The translations under genes and the position numbers were made by a program. From positions 1 through 64,000 of the forward strand of contig WSUB01000120.1 in assembly GCA_019633425.1 (NCBI GenBank): DNA of 64,000 bases. The letters are read 5' to 3'. This DNA is from Tulasnella sp. 424. Lineage: Eukaryota; Basidiomycota; Agaricomycetes; Cantharellales; Tulasnellaceae. A model generated the notes under the pieces. That model ran no database searches. It saw only the letters and a list, made by a program, of their open reading frames with translations, and was not told the DNA's origin. How positions within the stretch are numbered: the first letter of the stretch is position 1; each line of letters opens with the position of its first letter. Of this stretch, positions 44,723 through 55,854 are shown in pieces.

Positions 44723-45114
44723 TTACCTAGCTGCGTATTTTGTACCACGTTTTGCTATGCGTAATGTCCGCTTTGTCCGCAATTCCGAGCTCGAAGTTCG
44801 CGGTCCCTCCGGCAGTAGCAAACTACTTCTCAGCCGAAAACCTGAACCCCCTGATCAACAAACGCCTTGAAGACCTTTTCCGAGTTGACGAAACTATGAT
44901 GCACACCTCTCCACGTTTGCAACGTTAACGAATTCCAGCAAATGGTGGCTCTTTCCCGAGAATTGCCGATAGATCCGTGGAGGTCCCCTGCAGCCGAATA
45001 GCCAATGCCAGCAACCCCATGGACCCCATGAAACCTAGAAAACTCGTGACAATCTCCGTGACGTGGGGATTGGCGGAGCTGGGTTTGCCGACGGCGGCAG
45101 ACGTTTCCGGTCTA

Positions 45115-45197
45115 TTCTGGAACAGCACGGAATAAACCGGACTTAGAGAGAACTTTCCACCGAGCCCTCGACGTCAGGACGCCATTGGGATATAGAA
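45115..45197 (+). promoter_or_regulatory. HSP104 copy 2 core promoter: heat-shock elements kept, TATA altered
   Basis: TTCTGGAA (45115-45122) and GAACTTTC (45150-45157) match the two elements of copy 1. The TATA stretch reads GATATAGAAGCC where copy 1 has GATATAAGAAGCC, a one-base deletion that weakens the box. Basal or induced output may therefore differ between the copies. Confidence 0.65.
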
Positions 45198-45292
45198 GCC
45201 GGAATCTGAGTACGTCGCCCCTCCCCAACCCATACACACACAACTCTGATACCCTCAATACCTATACCTCCTCTACTTTCACCACTTTAATC

Positions 45293-48200
45293 ATGTCTCG
45301 ACGTGGACTCAACATCTTCGAATCTCTCACTGACAAGGCTGCAGAGTCTCTCGGCAATGCCCTGCACCTTGCTGTCGATAACTCGAACGCACAAAGTAAG
45401 TTTCAATGTTAAGCTTTCATATTTGATTCATGCATGATATTGACTCATATTCCTCTTACAGCATATCCCGTTCACCTTGCATCCGTTCTCCTCGATGCCG
45501 AACCAGACTCGAAAGAGAAGCCAATATTCCATAGCGCAATCGTAAAAGCTGGCGGAGACCCAGTAAGTCTACATGACTCTTTGAATGTGTACGAGTGGCG
45601 TACTGACCTTGGTCTCGACTAACAGGCCCTTGTCAACCGAAGCGTACAAAGGCAACTTGTCCGGATCCCAAAGCAGGATCCTCCGCCAGCCTCTCCCGAA
45701 CCCACCGAAGCTCTCACTGGCGTGCTAGTAAAAGCAGATGGTCTCAAGCGCAAGATGCACGACTCTTTCATCGCCCAAGATCACCTCTTGCTCGCACTGT
45801 TGCAAGAAAAGTCCATCGAAGCCATTGTGAAGGAGGCAGGTCTCTCCGTCAGCGCACTCACCAAAGTCATCGAAGAGACCCGAAACGGTCGTAAAGTCGA
45901 TTCTCGGAACGCCGAAAGCAACTTCGAAGCTCTCAAAAAGTACGCCGTCGACCTCACCGCTTTGGCCGAAGAGGGCAACCTCGACCCCGTTGTTGGTCGC
46001 GACAACGAAATTCGTCGCGTCATTCGAATTCTTTGCCGAAGGACCAAGAACAACCCGGTTCTCATCGGTGAACCTGGTGTTGGGAAGACCGCCATCGCTG
46101 AAGGACTCGCCCAACGGATCGTCAAGCGTGATGTACCAGCCTCCCTCCTTGGCCGCGTGTTCGCGCTCGACCTTGGTGCGCTCATGGCGGGTGCGTCGCA
46201 CAAGGGCGAGTACGAAGAACGCGTGAAGAGCGTCCTCGATGAAGTCGCCAAGAGTGCGGAAGAAGGCCCCGGCGTCATCCTCTTCATTGATGAGATGCAC
46301 CTGCTCGTTGCCGGAAAAGACTCAGGCTCGATGTAAGTACCGCCCTATCCCCCAAGTTTCTCGTTGGTTCTTATACTGACTTAATCAATTAACAGGGATG
46401 CTGCAAATTTGTTGAAGCCGCTTCTCGCTCGTGGCAAGCTTCGCTGCATCGGCGCAACCACCCTTGCCGAATACTCCAAGTATATCGAGAAGGACGCCGC
46501 TCTCGAACGCCGCTTCTCTCAAGTCATTGTCAAGGAACCTACTGTTGCCGAAACCATCTCTATTCTCAGAGGCATCCGCGAGAAGTACGAAGTTCATCAC
46601 GGTGTTCGAATCCTGGACCCGGCCCTCATTCAAGCTGCCGAGCTGGCTCATCGATACCTCACTCAACGCAAGCTTCCCGATTCGGCCATCGACCTGGTTG
46701 ACGAATGTTGTGCCAACGTCAAAGCTGAACGTGAAACACGTCCCGAAGCCATCGACGCCCTCGAACGCCGCAAGTTGGAGCTCAACATCGAGATTCACGC
46801 TCTCGAACGAGAGAAGGACGCCGCCTCCAAGGAACGTCTTATCGTAGCCAAGAAGGCCCTCGAAAATGTCAACGAGCAACTTCGACCTCTCGAGGCTGCG
46901 TATAAAAGCGAGCGGAAGACTTCCGAAGAGGTCAACGACGTCAAGAAGCGTATCGATGCGCTGAGAGCCAAAGCCGACGAGGCCGAACGCCGCTACGACA
47001 TCGCCTCTGCTTCCGACATTCGTTATTACGCCATCCCAGAATTGCAGAAGAAGCTTCAGGATCTGGAAGCTCAAAAGGCCCGCGAGGACGCGTCCGGAGA
47101 GAAGATGGTCGCGGATAGCGTCACTCCCGAGGCCATTGCAGAGGTCGTAGCTCGGTGGACCGGTATCCCAGTATCGAGGTTGATGAGCACGGAAGCCCAG
47201 AAACTGTTGAAGATGGAGAAGCACCTTTCCAAGCAAGTTGTTGGACAGCCAGAAGCTGTGAAGGCTGTTGCAAATGCGATCAGATTGAGCAGGAGTGGCC
47301 TGGCGAACGCGGCGAGACCGATCGCTTCGTTCTTGTTCGCTGGACCTAGTGGTACTGGTAAAACGCTGCTGTCAAAGACGGTGAGTAGTTACTATCTCGG
47401 TGACTGAGCGTTCCAGATTACTGACTTTTGTTCCCTTATTAGCTCGCAACCGTCTTGTTCGACTCTCCAGATGCGATGATTCGTATCGACGCAAGCGAGT
47501 ACTCGGAGAAGCACGCCGTCTCACGTCTCATCGGTGCTCCACCTGGCTACATCGGCCACGACCAAGGCGGTCAACTTACGGACTACGTTCGACGCAAGCC
47601 ATTCTGTATCGTTCTCATTGATGAGTAAGCGTCTTTTGATTGAACATGCTCTATCTCCAACTTGGATGCTAACCCTTATTTCTTTACAGGATCGAAAAAG
47701 CTTCCCGCGAATTTGTCACTCTCTTCCTCCAGGTCCTTGACGACGGGCGGCTCACCGACGGACAGGGTCGTGTCGTTGACTTCCGCAACTGTGTCATCAT
47801 CATGACTTCCAACCTTGGTGCAGCCTATCTCAACGACGCAGCTGAGCAAAACCCTGGTGGCGCCATCCCCGAAGAGACCCGCGAACTCGTCATGAACGCC
47901 ATCCGCCGTCACTTTGTCCCCGAATTCATCAACCGTATCGACGACATCATCATCTTCCGCACCCTCTCAGCCGACAACGTTACCTCCATCGTCGATATCC
48001 GGTTGAAGGAGATAGCTCAACGGTTGGCTCCTCGTAAGATCACGCTCGACTTGGACAAGGACGCGAAGCACTACCTAGCGAGCGTGGGCTATTCGCCGAC
48101 CTATGGTGCTCGTCCATTGAACAGAGCCATCCAGCACGAGCTTCTCAACCCGCTTTCTATGTACTTGCTTGAGGAGCGGATACGGGATGGAGAGAGGTGC

Positions 48201-48347
48201 AAAGTGACGTTTGATGGTCCGCATAACAGGTTGAAGCTTCATCCCAACCATAGGCCCAAGGCTGTTAAGGCCGAGGCGATGGACTTGGATGATGACGACG
48301 ACGAAGAAGAAGATGAATGGGAGATGGGAGAGGGCGAGAGGATGTAA
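45293..48347 (+). CDS. HSP104: Hsp104/ClpB-type protein disaggregase, copy 2
   Basis: Second intact HSP104 gene, with the same six-exon structure, about 911 residues and all motifs: [17 protein letters not shown], the full M-domain, [17 protein letters not shown] and LIDEIEKA. It shares the unusual NBD1 pore loop [11 protein letters not shown] with copy 1, so that change predates the duplication. Substitutions relative to copy 1 are conservative and scattered (for example LLDAEP for [17 protein letters not shown] for [21 protein letters not shown] for [10 protein letters not shown]). No stop, frameshift or lost splice site was found, indicating purifying selection on both copies or a recent duplication. 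Confidence 0.95.
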
Positions 48348-48518
48348 ATTGGTTTGGACCTTGGAATTCTCGGGCTTGCGATCATGTAAACGGTCTAGTT
48401 GTATTTTCCTCTTCTCTGTCTTTTTATCATTTGTAGAATAACAGATTTTTGCTTTACGCATTTACCGTGCCCGGTCGCAACCCGCACAAGAGATGGTCCA
48501 TTTCCCAAGCTAAGAGTA

Positions 48519-50124
48519 TCAAAGAATATCTTCTATGTTCTCATCGAGGCTGGAGAGTGCCACTCCAGCTGCGCTCCGAACAAACTGGGCGACCGGATTC
48601 CATGATTCTTGCTGGCAGTACGGCGGTATTCCAACCTCTCGTAGAGTTGGCCACCACGAAGTGAGGAGATGGCCAAGTTGTGCGTTAGCATCGAGGTCAT
48701 CGTCTTTAATCGAGAAGCCAACATCCAGCCTCTCCAATCGGCCTCGTGAAGGGGCAGTAACGAAGGCGAAAATATCTTCCTGGCCATCTCGGCGTGCGTC
48801 AAACGAGATGTGAAGAGACCTTACGGAGGGAAGGGAATCTGTGAGGTGAAGCAAGTCGGCCAACTTGATTTGAGGGGATCCGGTTTCGGGTCGGTAAATT
48901 GAATGGGTACCGGTGACGGCGAGATGTGTGAGTTTTGGCCACGCTTGTGTCATCGCATTCAGATGAGTCCGGTTGATGGAAATCCATTTCGAGTGATGCG
49001 AAATGAGAGAGAATCGTGTTAATCCCCCACAGGCCAGCACCGGCTGGATGTCCTCCCAGATGATGTCAATCTCGAGCCGTAACTCCACTTCCTTCAGCCC
49101 CTTAAAGCGTGACAGGCCCTCGAGCATTTCGTCCATCCGATCCTCCAGGCTCGCCTCCCTCCTATTTATCGATATTTTGAGTACCTCCATCCGGTCTGAT
49201 CCGATCGAAGCCAGCAGTTGTTTCATCGTGGGCAAATCGGTGCGAGCACCGAAGCTGACGAGACTAGGAAAGCCTTTAACCAGGAGTGCTGGTGGTGTCA
49301 GAGAGGACCAATCAGGAAGGTAAGGCAACAACCTGAGTGCCAGGGCTCTGAGAACAGGAAGGTTCTTCAAAGTCTCCAGCATTTCCTGCGTGCAGTCAGG
49401 AGCCGCGATTTGGACCTCCACCTCCTCCAGCTGTTGGTGGACGCGAAGCGCTTCTTCCAGGTAAGATGGATCGGCGAGGGGATCGCTACCGACGCTGATT
49501 GCGAGACTCCGGAGGGCAGGGAGGTGGGACGCCGTTATTGCTTGCACAAAGCCCCGACAGGGCTCTGCAGGAACCCCGCTCTCGTCAAAGATACCGATAT
49601 GGGTCAGAGTTGGAGTGTAGAAGGCCCGAAAGAGGATGGTAGCGTCGTGGTATTCGCTTCCGAACTCCACGACAAGCTCCAGGGACTTGAGTCTAGTTAG
49701 ACTCTCTCTGAATGGTGTCCTCGACAGAAGCTCGACTATCCGATACGCTTTCAAATCTACGGTAAGTAGCACCCTTCGAATGAGCTGAGCATGAAGGGCT
49801 ACTCTGTTGGAAAGGAGTGGTTTGCACTGCGGTGGGACCTACTTATACTGGTTTAGTATTGTAAGCGGACGATAGGGTGGAGTTTGCAAGGCGGTCTATA
49901 CGCACCGATAAGTCGTCTTGAATATGGTTGGGATCACATCCATCACCCTCCTCGAGTTCCAAAAAGGTTTGTAACGCCGAGATGTCGTACATCTTTTCCC
50001 ATAACAGGGGGATGGCCGTCGCCCAGAGAGTGCGACAGACACGCGCCATTCGAGCCTGATCGGACCAGAGTAGAAGTCGTAGAATTTCTGCCGCAACTTC
50101 TTCAATTGCCCAGACTTGATGCAT
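48519..50124 (-). CDS. F-box protein, copy 2
   Basis: Paralogue of the gene at 39589-41161, with an F-box at the N-terminus (MHQVWAIEEVAAEILRLLLW, IPLLWEKMYD) and the same leucine-rich region. It is more divergent from its partner than the HSP104 copies are from each other; for example KISINRREASLEDRMDEM replaces KIWAYRNESSLEDRMEEM. The C-terminus continues past GVALS as SLDENIEDIL before the stop at 48519, probably the ancestral end. Likely an SCF receptor with unknown target. Confidence 0.78.
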
Positions 50125-50766
50125 TTTTCTGCGACTCGAATGTCCTAAAATGGCGTTGCTTGGCGGGTTCGTGACGGTGGTGCTGTGACTTGGGTAAAGG
50201 CCACGCTCGTGCGAATTCAGTTGCGCTGAAGCATTGCCGGTACATCCGTGGGACGTAGTGAAAGATCGGAGACTTCTTTACCAGTGCTTCGCGCTCCGAA
50301 ATCTTCCGATTCGAATGCGAAATCGATCGCTGACGTCGCGAGATGGCGACTGGACCCGGTTTCACCAACCATGGACGCCGGAGCCTCTGTCGGCGAACTC
50401 GTGCCTTCCAACCGGCTAACCTTCAAGTTCTTTCCCTCCGATCCATCCATCATTTTCCCGTAACCTTTACTGTAGGGAATTTCAAAAGGACAGTCCACCG
50501 TAATGCGCGGCGTTGTGAAGTTACAAACCAAGATGAGCCGGCAAATAAATACACAGCAAAGGATAGCAGTACAAACGAGAGAACACTACACAGGAGACGG
50601 AAATACAAGTGATAGCACTACGATCACGGGTATCAAGTACAGCAGCCACAACAGCGGCGAGGAAATAAACGTTATGGGTTTCGTGCAACGAGCAACAAAG
50701 CAAGCAAAAACGAGAAGGAAAACAAACCAACTAAAGAGATGGAGGCCAGAGGTAGGGTGAGGCCGC
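50125..50766. other. Intergenic region upstream of F-box copy 2
   Basis: Counterpart of 41162-41834. It carries the F-box promoter and the 3' flank of the coiled-coil gene. No gene recognised. Confidence 0.5.
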
Positions 50767-52569
50767 TCATTCGATACGTGCTATGCGTGGAAAGAACGTG
50801 ATTGACGATTCCTAAAATTGTCGTCGGTCGAAGAAGGAGCAGTGACTTACAGATCAAACACCGGCCCTTCTTCAACAACTTCCTGAGCCGCGATTTCCGT
50901 TTCGGCTGCGGGTCGCCTGCGACCTCGGATGCAGTGCCTCGCGGAGAGCTAACCAAGAAACTCATATCAGTCCTGAAGATGATAGATGCCACGACCCGAT
51001 GCAAAGGGACTTACGAAGAGTGCGTGAAAATCCCAAATGGACCTCGGTTCCTCGGAAACTCGAGGGTTGCATGCTGCTCAGCAGTAGCGAACCTTCGATC
51101 CGAGGTGGGACGCCGCCAGGGCGTCCCGAGCCGACCAAGACTTGAGAAAAAGCCTCGGCGGTCCCCACCGATTTCCCTTGAAGACTCAGATGAAGGATCC
51201 CTCCCAACGATTTGAGACCCCAGGTCAATCAAATCTAGTTGAGATGAGCCGACTTGAGGTGCAGCCGAGAACCAGCGGCTGCTGCGAGAGTTGACGGGAT
51301 CCGCTGCGATACGGGGGGATCCAGGCGACGTACAGGACGGTTGACGTGAGGAAGCGGAGACGGGTGTCTTCGGAGGGATGATTGGCTGCATCGCCGGGAT
51401 GCATTGAGACCAGTCGCCTGAATCTGCACCCGAAGACTCAGGTGGGGTGATCCGAATTTCGGGGATCAGGCGGGCCTCGTCAAGAGAGCCCTCTAAACCC
51501 CGAGTTTCTTGGTCTTGCGGTGCACCCGAAAGCCAGCGGGTGGAGCGAGGTCCCAGCTCGAGGAGTGGACTCGCCGGGATGCGAGGCCACTTCAAATGCT
51601 GTCGACGTAAGGAACCAGAGAGGGGGGGATCCGCTGGGATGCGGGGCCACTTCAAAAATGTCCGACGCAAGGAAGTTGGTCGGGGGGGACTCGAGAGACC
51701 GACAGTCAATCTGCCAAAGGCTGACTGGGACTGAGCCTCCTCGGCCTGCTGCTGTTCGCCTGACCCGGCAAGCCAAACTCCTTCAGAGGGGGGTGGAACC
51801 ACCGGGGTTACCTTGTCCTCATCCAGAGCCCTCAGTTTTTCCATCAACTCGTCCTTTTCCCTGATCCACTGGATCTTTTGGGTTCGAAGATTTTGTAAAC
51901 CGGCTAATAACTGGCGGGAAGCAGACACAACCTTGGCCTTCTCCTTCATGAGGTCTTCCGCCGTGGCCTCACTCTCGGCCAGCCGAGCTTTCAAGCTCGC
52001 AACTTCGTCTGAGACCGAGGAAGTTGCGAACGAAGAGATGGGTCTGAGGGGGGACGTGTAGGACGACCAACGGGCTTGAGGGATGGTGGGGGTGTAGCGG
52101 GCGGAGGACGTGGACGAAGATGAAAGGCGAGACTGAAATTCAAGAAAGATTCCAGAGATAGTCAGTTCCAGCTCGCGGAGCGGAATGAGAGCGAAACCTT
52201 ACGTTTGACGAGGCAGCGTGGCTGGTGCTGGTAATCCTGACTGTGCCAAGTATAAGCGGGCGATATCCGACCTAGAAGCAACCAAAGTGAGCCTCCCGCC
52301 AGCATTCTTGTCAGAATTACTCACGCTGACCCGTTTATTGCCACTCCTTGCTAGCGCGTTTTGAGAGGTCGCAGCGGCTGCGTCTTCGCTGGCAGCAGCG
52401 ATGACGGTGTCGACACTCGATTCAGCCGGAGGCAATTTGATGACGGAAGCATCAAGACTCGAGACGCGGCACTGAAGGGAATAAGAGTATGTCGGAATAG
52501 AGATACTACACGACGGTAATGAGCACTTACTGAGGTTTCCGAAGAATGGTACGGCTGTGGCAGCATCAT
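50767..52569 (-). CDS. Unrecognised Ser/Pro-rich coiled-coil protein, copy 2
   Basis: Paralogue of 41835-43766, starting MMLPQPYHSSETS and ending KKGRCLISRIE after the same terminal introns. The coiled coil (KARLAESEATAEDLMKEK to LMEKLRALDEDK) is well kept. The Ser/Pro repeat region is reorganised: LRRTFLKWPRIPAD and LRRQHLKWPRIPAS motifs come before, not after, the DEARLIPEIRITPPE segment, and an extra stretch around SQCIPAMQPIIPPKTP is present. The region holding the copy 1 intron at 42398-42454 and about 70 flanking codons is missing, so the frame runs straight from GSQIVGRDPSSES to GGDRRGFFSSLGRLG. The function is unknown. Confidence 0.62.
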
Positions 52570-52960
52570 AGCGGTCCAGTCACCGACCTACAATAACATT
52601 GTGAAGGGATCAGTTAACTTGACCTACTCGTCGTTCGGGAAGCATACACACAGTAAAATCTATAAGAGGAGCTCGGAAAGGTTGTATTGGAAGCAAGCGA
52701 GCCAACGAGGGCTAGAGCGTGCAGCGGGTGGTGACTAGGGTCGAGGGCGAGGATACGGGGAGCTATGCAGCGACCCAGAAGCAAGGAGAGGCGAGTGAGT
52801 GATACACTGGGTAGCAAAAAGCGTAGAGCGTTCGAGGAACTCAGTTCTCTAGGAGGGGGAAGGGGATGTGGTGGGGAGAGACGACACGTCGGGCAGGAGT
52901 GACGATATATACAAGTGATCAAGTAAGCAACGGGATCAAATGCAGGCGACATCATCACTC
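52570..52960 (-). promoter_or_regulatory. Promoter and probable 5' leader of coiled-coil gene copy 2
   Basis: Counterpart of 43767-44160, with TATATA at about 52905-52910 (minus strand) and the same putative leader intron. The high identity here suggests that regulatory sequence is kept in both units. Confidence 0.5.
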
Positions 52961-53518
52961 GAACACGAATCTACGGCTACTATGAGTCGCTCGCTGGGAC
53001 TGGCGGTCTTGAGACAGGAGATTCAGGCTCGAGGAAATTCAAGTTCGAGGTGATCGGACTGGAAAGCAACGGCTAATTGGTGTGCCTGAGTCTCTCACAC
53101 CTTCCATTTCGAGAAAACTCGCCCCCCAGTGCCCTGCGCAATCGAAGAGCGTCACCAATGGTCTATAGTCACAAACGACATGGAATAAGATGATACAAGG
53201 AGGTAGTGCGGAATTATGATAGTGAAAGGCAAGGATACATGAATAAATTCGAGGCAGCGGAGAACACAGGAAGAAGCTTAGGATCCACCAATCCTCGTCA
53301 TATGCTAAGGAAAGGGACACCAGTAGTAGTCAGCCAACAGGATATCTCGACAGGATAGACAAGACGCGTTATTCTCGTGCCTTTCATGTAAATTGGGGGA
53401 GCAACCTCGGATCTTGCGATCGAGAATAGGGTCGAGAACCGCTGATTGAAGCTGGTGCGAATCGAGTCTTACGGTGCCCGAGCTAAGAGGAACGTGCTAC
53501 CAATGCCAGGGCTTATGA
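52961..53518. other. Distal upstream region of coiled-coil copy 2
   Basis: About 560 bp, homologous to 44161-44720, with several small indels near 53180-53220 and 53340. No gene recognised. Confidence 0.5.
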
Positions 53519-54150
53519 TCAAAACCTCAGTATCAGATTTTCCTTGACAGTCACATTGCTGGCATGCTCCTCCACTTTCTTCTCGAGCTTCGCAATCTGG
53601 CGAAACATGATCAGACCAGGCAATAGAAGCATCGCGACTCGCAGCATACCTTTGACAAGCAGCAACCGCTGGCTTCAAATCCTGTAGGACATGTAAAATT
53701 TGTTGGGATTGTACTGACAGCTCAACGATCACGTTAGAGCGCAGGATATCGAAGCACGCGTAAAGTATGGCAGCGAAAACACTCCTGGTTTTCAATGTTA
53801 ACAAAGCATGTAAGAAGATCCTCGGCAGCTTCGCTCAAGCTAGACGCCGCTACAGTGATGATCGCCTGTTTGACGAGCTTGTCCTGCTTTGACAGAGTGG
53901 TAGACTTCTCCCACTTCACGTTTTTTTCCCTGAACAATGCGTCAGCAGTATGTTGAGCAGCAGAACTATCTCTCTCACCTTGTAAACGATATGCGGTGAG
54001 ACGGCGAGATACCAAGAGTTTATGCTTCTCGAGACGAGAGGCTAAGTTGGAGGTATCAAAGCTGACGGAGAATTTTGAGCTCGGAGCGTGAAGGGGACCC
54101 CCACCAGTCGGTACATGCAGGGGTATTGTTGGTGGGTTGAAGCTTTTGCT
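53519..54150 (-). CDS. Unrecognised gene with coiled-coil end, 5' end unresolved
   Basis: A coding-like frame runs from about 54150 to 53790: HAPSSKFSVSFDTSNLASRL, EKHKLLVSRRLTAYRLQGER, ADALFREKNVKWEKSTTLSK, QDKLVKQAIITVAASSLSEA, AEDLLTCF. A further exon after a clear 53 nt intron (about 53605-53657) gives SKIAKLEKKVEEHASNVTVK and stops at 53519. The junction between these two parts could not be resolved, and no in-frame ATG was found before the first segment, so one more 5' exon is likely. Not recognised as a known family. The stop codon lies in the right breakpoint zone of the segmental duplication. It could be a decaying gene. Confidence 0.4.
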
Positions 54151-54771
54151 GAGAGGCTAGTCGATTTGAGGATTTGAGGGACTTGTACGATGAAGGGAGG
54201 AGGAGGGGTGAGGCTCAGGTTCGACCGAACATTACTCCGCTATGTCCGCGAGCCAGCGCTCCGCCGCTAGAGCGTGTATGTCCCGATCCCTACCTGCTCT
54301 ATTGGATCATCTATGGCTTTCGGGGCCTTCTACCGTTGGCTCGGTGCTCGTCGTCGCCGTCAGCTAGAGATTCTCGAGGCCTTATAGATCTAATGGGAAG
54401 AGGACTGTGCCTGGTCGTCCATCAAATAGCCTTGTCGACAAAGGAATGCTACAGGAGTTATAGCTAGGCTCTTGGATATTAGATACACTGAAAAATGAAC
54501 AGCCCAAACAATGATAGGTTTAATGAATCTGGGGAATTTAGTCTCGGCAACAAGACCCGGCGGTGACATAGCCTTCTGTCTCTAGGATCCTGACCGTGAT
54601 GAGTGCGATCTTTCCGTTCCTTGATGCACACTCTCCCAACTCCCCCCCAGGATCTTTGCAATTCATATAAATTCCCTTGAACGAGAAGTCGGAGGCTAGG
54701 AATGAATCCAGTTCAATCTCCCAGGATAGTTTTCTCAGGCGAGAGGGCCTAAGGTCGATGCTCTTCCAAGA
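54151..54771. other. Intergenic region 3' of MED21
   Basis: About 620 bp between MED21 and the unrecognised gene, both on the minus strand. It may contain that gene's first exon and promoter. Nothing was identified with confidence; the open frame at 54174-54467 (plus) has no recognised domain. Confidence 0.45.
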
Positions 54772-55420
54772 TCAAGATGCACCATTTTGGCCAGATAAAA
54801 GGAGGAACCTCAAGGTTTCGGAGACCTCTTTGTGCAGCGATTCTGTTATCAGGCAATGAGCCAGAAGCTAAATATGTATCGAAGGATTAGGGGCTTACTT
54901 GCTCGTTCAAGTGCCTGGCGATACTCTTCATTTGCAGCTCTCATGTCAGTGTCAAGCTTCAAAAGACGTTCGTTCTTATGAATGATCGGATGCAAATTTT
55001 CGTTAGCTAATGCCTCAGGAGCAAGAAAAACCCATCATACTTGGTCCTCGCTCAAGTCCGGAGGTGGCAACGAATCGATGAGAACCTCAATTCGTTTGGC
55101 TTTCTCCATAAGATCCCGAACAAGTTCTTTTTGATTTTCTGATGGAAAGATGGTGTGAGTTTTGAATCGAAAAAAAGAGGGAAGGGACATTTCACCAATG
55201 AAAGTCTCGGGCGGGTCCGCCTTATCCTTCCGTGACTTCCAAAGGGGGACTTTAGACGAAACTTGATTCAAAGGAGTTTTCTCTGTTAGGTATAGCAAGC
55301 TATTGCGCATGATGAGGAACAACTGCATTTCGAGATTTGTCTTAGATCGTCTGGTATTGGCGAAAGTTGGAGAGAGCGAACCTGCTCTAATGCATCTTGA
55401 AGTTGAGTGACTCGGTCCAT
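54772..55420 (-). CDS. MED21: Mediator complex subunit 21 (Srb7)
   Basis: Middle-module Mediator subunit that pairs with Med7 in a four-helix/coiled-coil hinge. Five exons (55420-55382, 55322-55196, 55138-55041, 54974-54899, 54842-54772) join in frame to 136 residues, the normal Med21 size. The N-terminus MDRVTQLQDALEQ continues into LFLIMRNSLLYL, the conserved Med21 start. ENQKELVRDLMEKAKRIEVL and IDSLPPPDLSEDQ follow, then NERLLKLDTDMRAANEEYRQ and the C-terminal coiled coil LHKEVSETLRFLL. It is head to head with RPB1. Confidence 0.93.
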
Positions 55421-55854
55421 ATCGTTGGAAAGTTCAGAATCAAGCATATCGCATGGAGAGTCCTGCTCTTGATTTGGTATGCTTCAACTGAAGCTTGCGG
55501 CGTCGGCAGCGTAGGGTGGTGGGGAGAGGACAACAACGGCCGGTTTGTTCCACTGTTTATCGACGAACCGTTGAACGAGCGTTTTCTTTTCAACCACACT
55601 TCGCCTCCCCCCTCACACCCCACTTAGCTGCTGAAAACCTCCAGCAGCTTCTTCCTTATACCCTTCCCCGTATTCTGCGGCCGATACATCGAGAATTGGG
55701 CAGATTCGGGTTACGACAAGATCGCGAAAATTTGGTCGTTCGGTCTCTGTGCCACGTCCCCTCCCCTCCTCCACCCTCTTCAGTCGGCTGCGTTCCGCCG
55801 TCAACATCACCCAAACCAATACGATAGAAACGCCAGGCACTTACTTTAGACATC
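55421..55854. promoter_or_regulatory. Divergent promoter between MED21 and RPB1
   Basis: 434 bp between the MED21 start codon (minus) and the RPB1 start codon (plus). The half near RPB1 is pyrimidine-rich, as is usual for strongly transcribed fungal genes. No TATA box stands out. A shared regulatory region for two parts of the Pol II machinery is possible. Confidence 0.55.

Larger units (their letters stand above)
44723..53530 (+). repeat. Tandem segmental duplication, unit 2 (about 8.8 kb)
   Basis: Second unit, collinear with 35728-44722. It contains HSP104 copy 2, F-box copy 2 and coiled-coil copy 2. It is slightly shorter because of indels in the promoter region, the F-box 3' end and the coiled-coil repeat region. 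Its right end merges into unique sequence inside the 3' end of the gene at 53519-54150. Confidence 0.93.

Noticed and set aside
53930..53978. GT-AG intron candidate in the unrecognised gene near MED21
   Set aside because: Removing it would put the downstream segment out of frame at a run of seven A. The frame reads straight through without it, so it was treated as coding.
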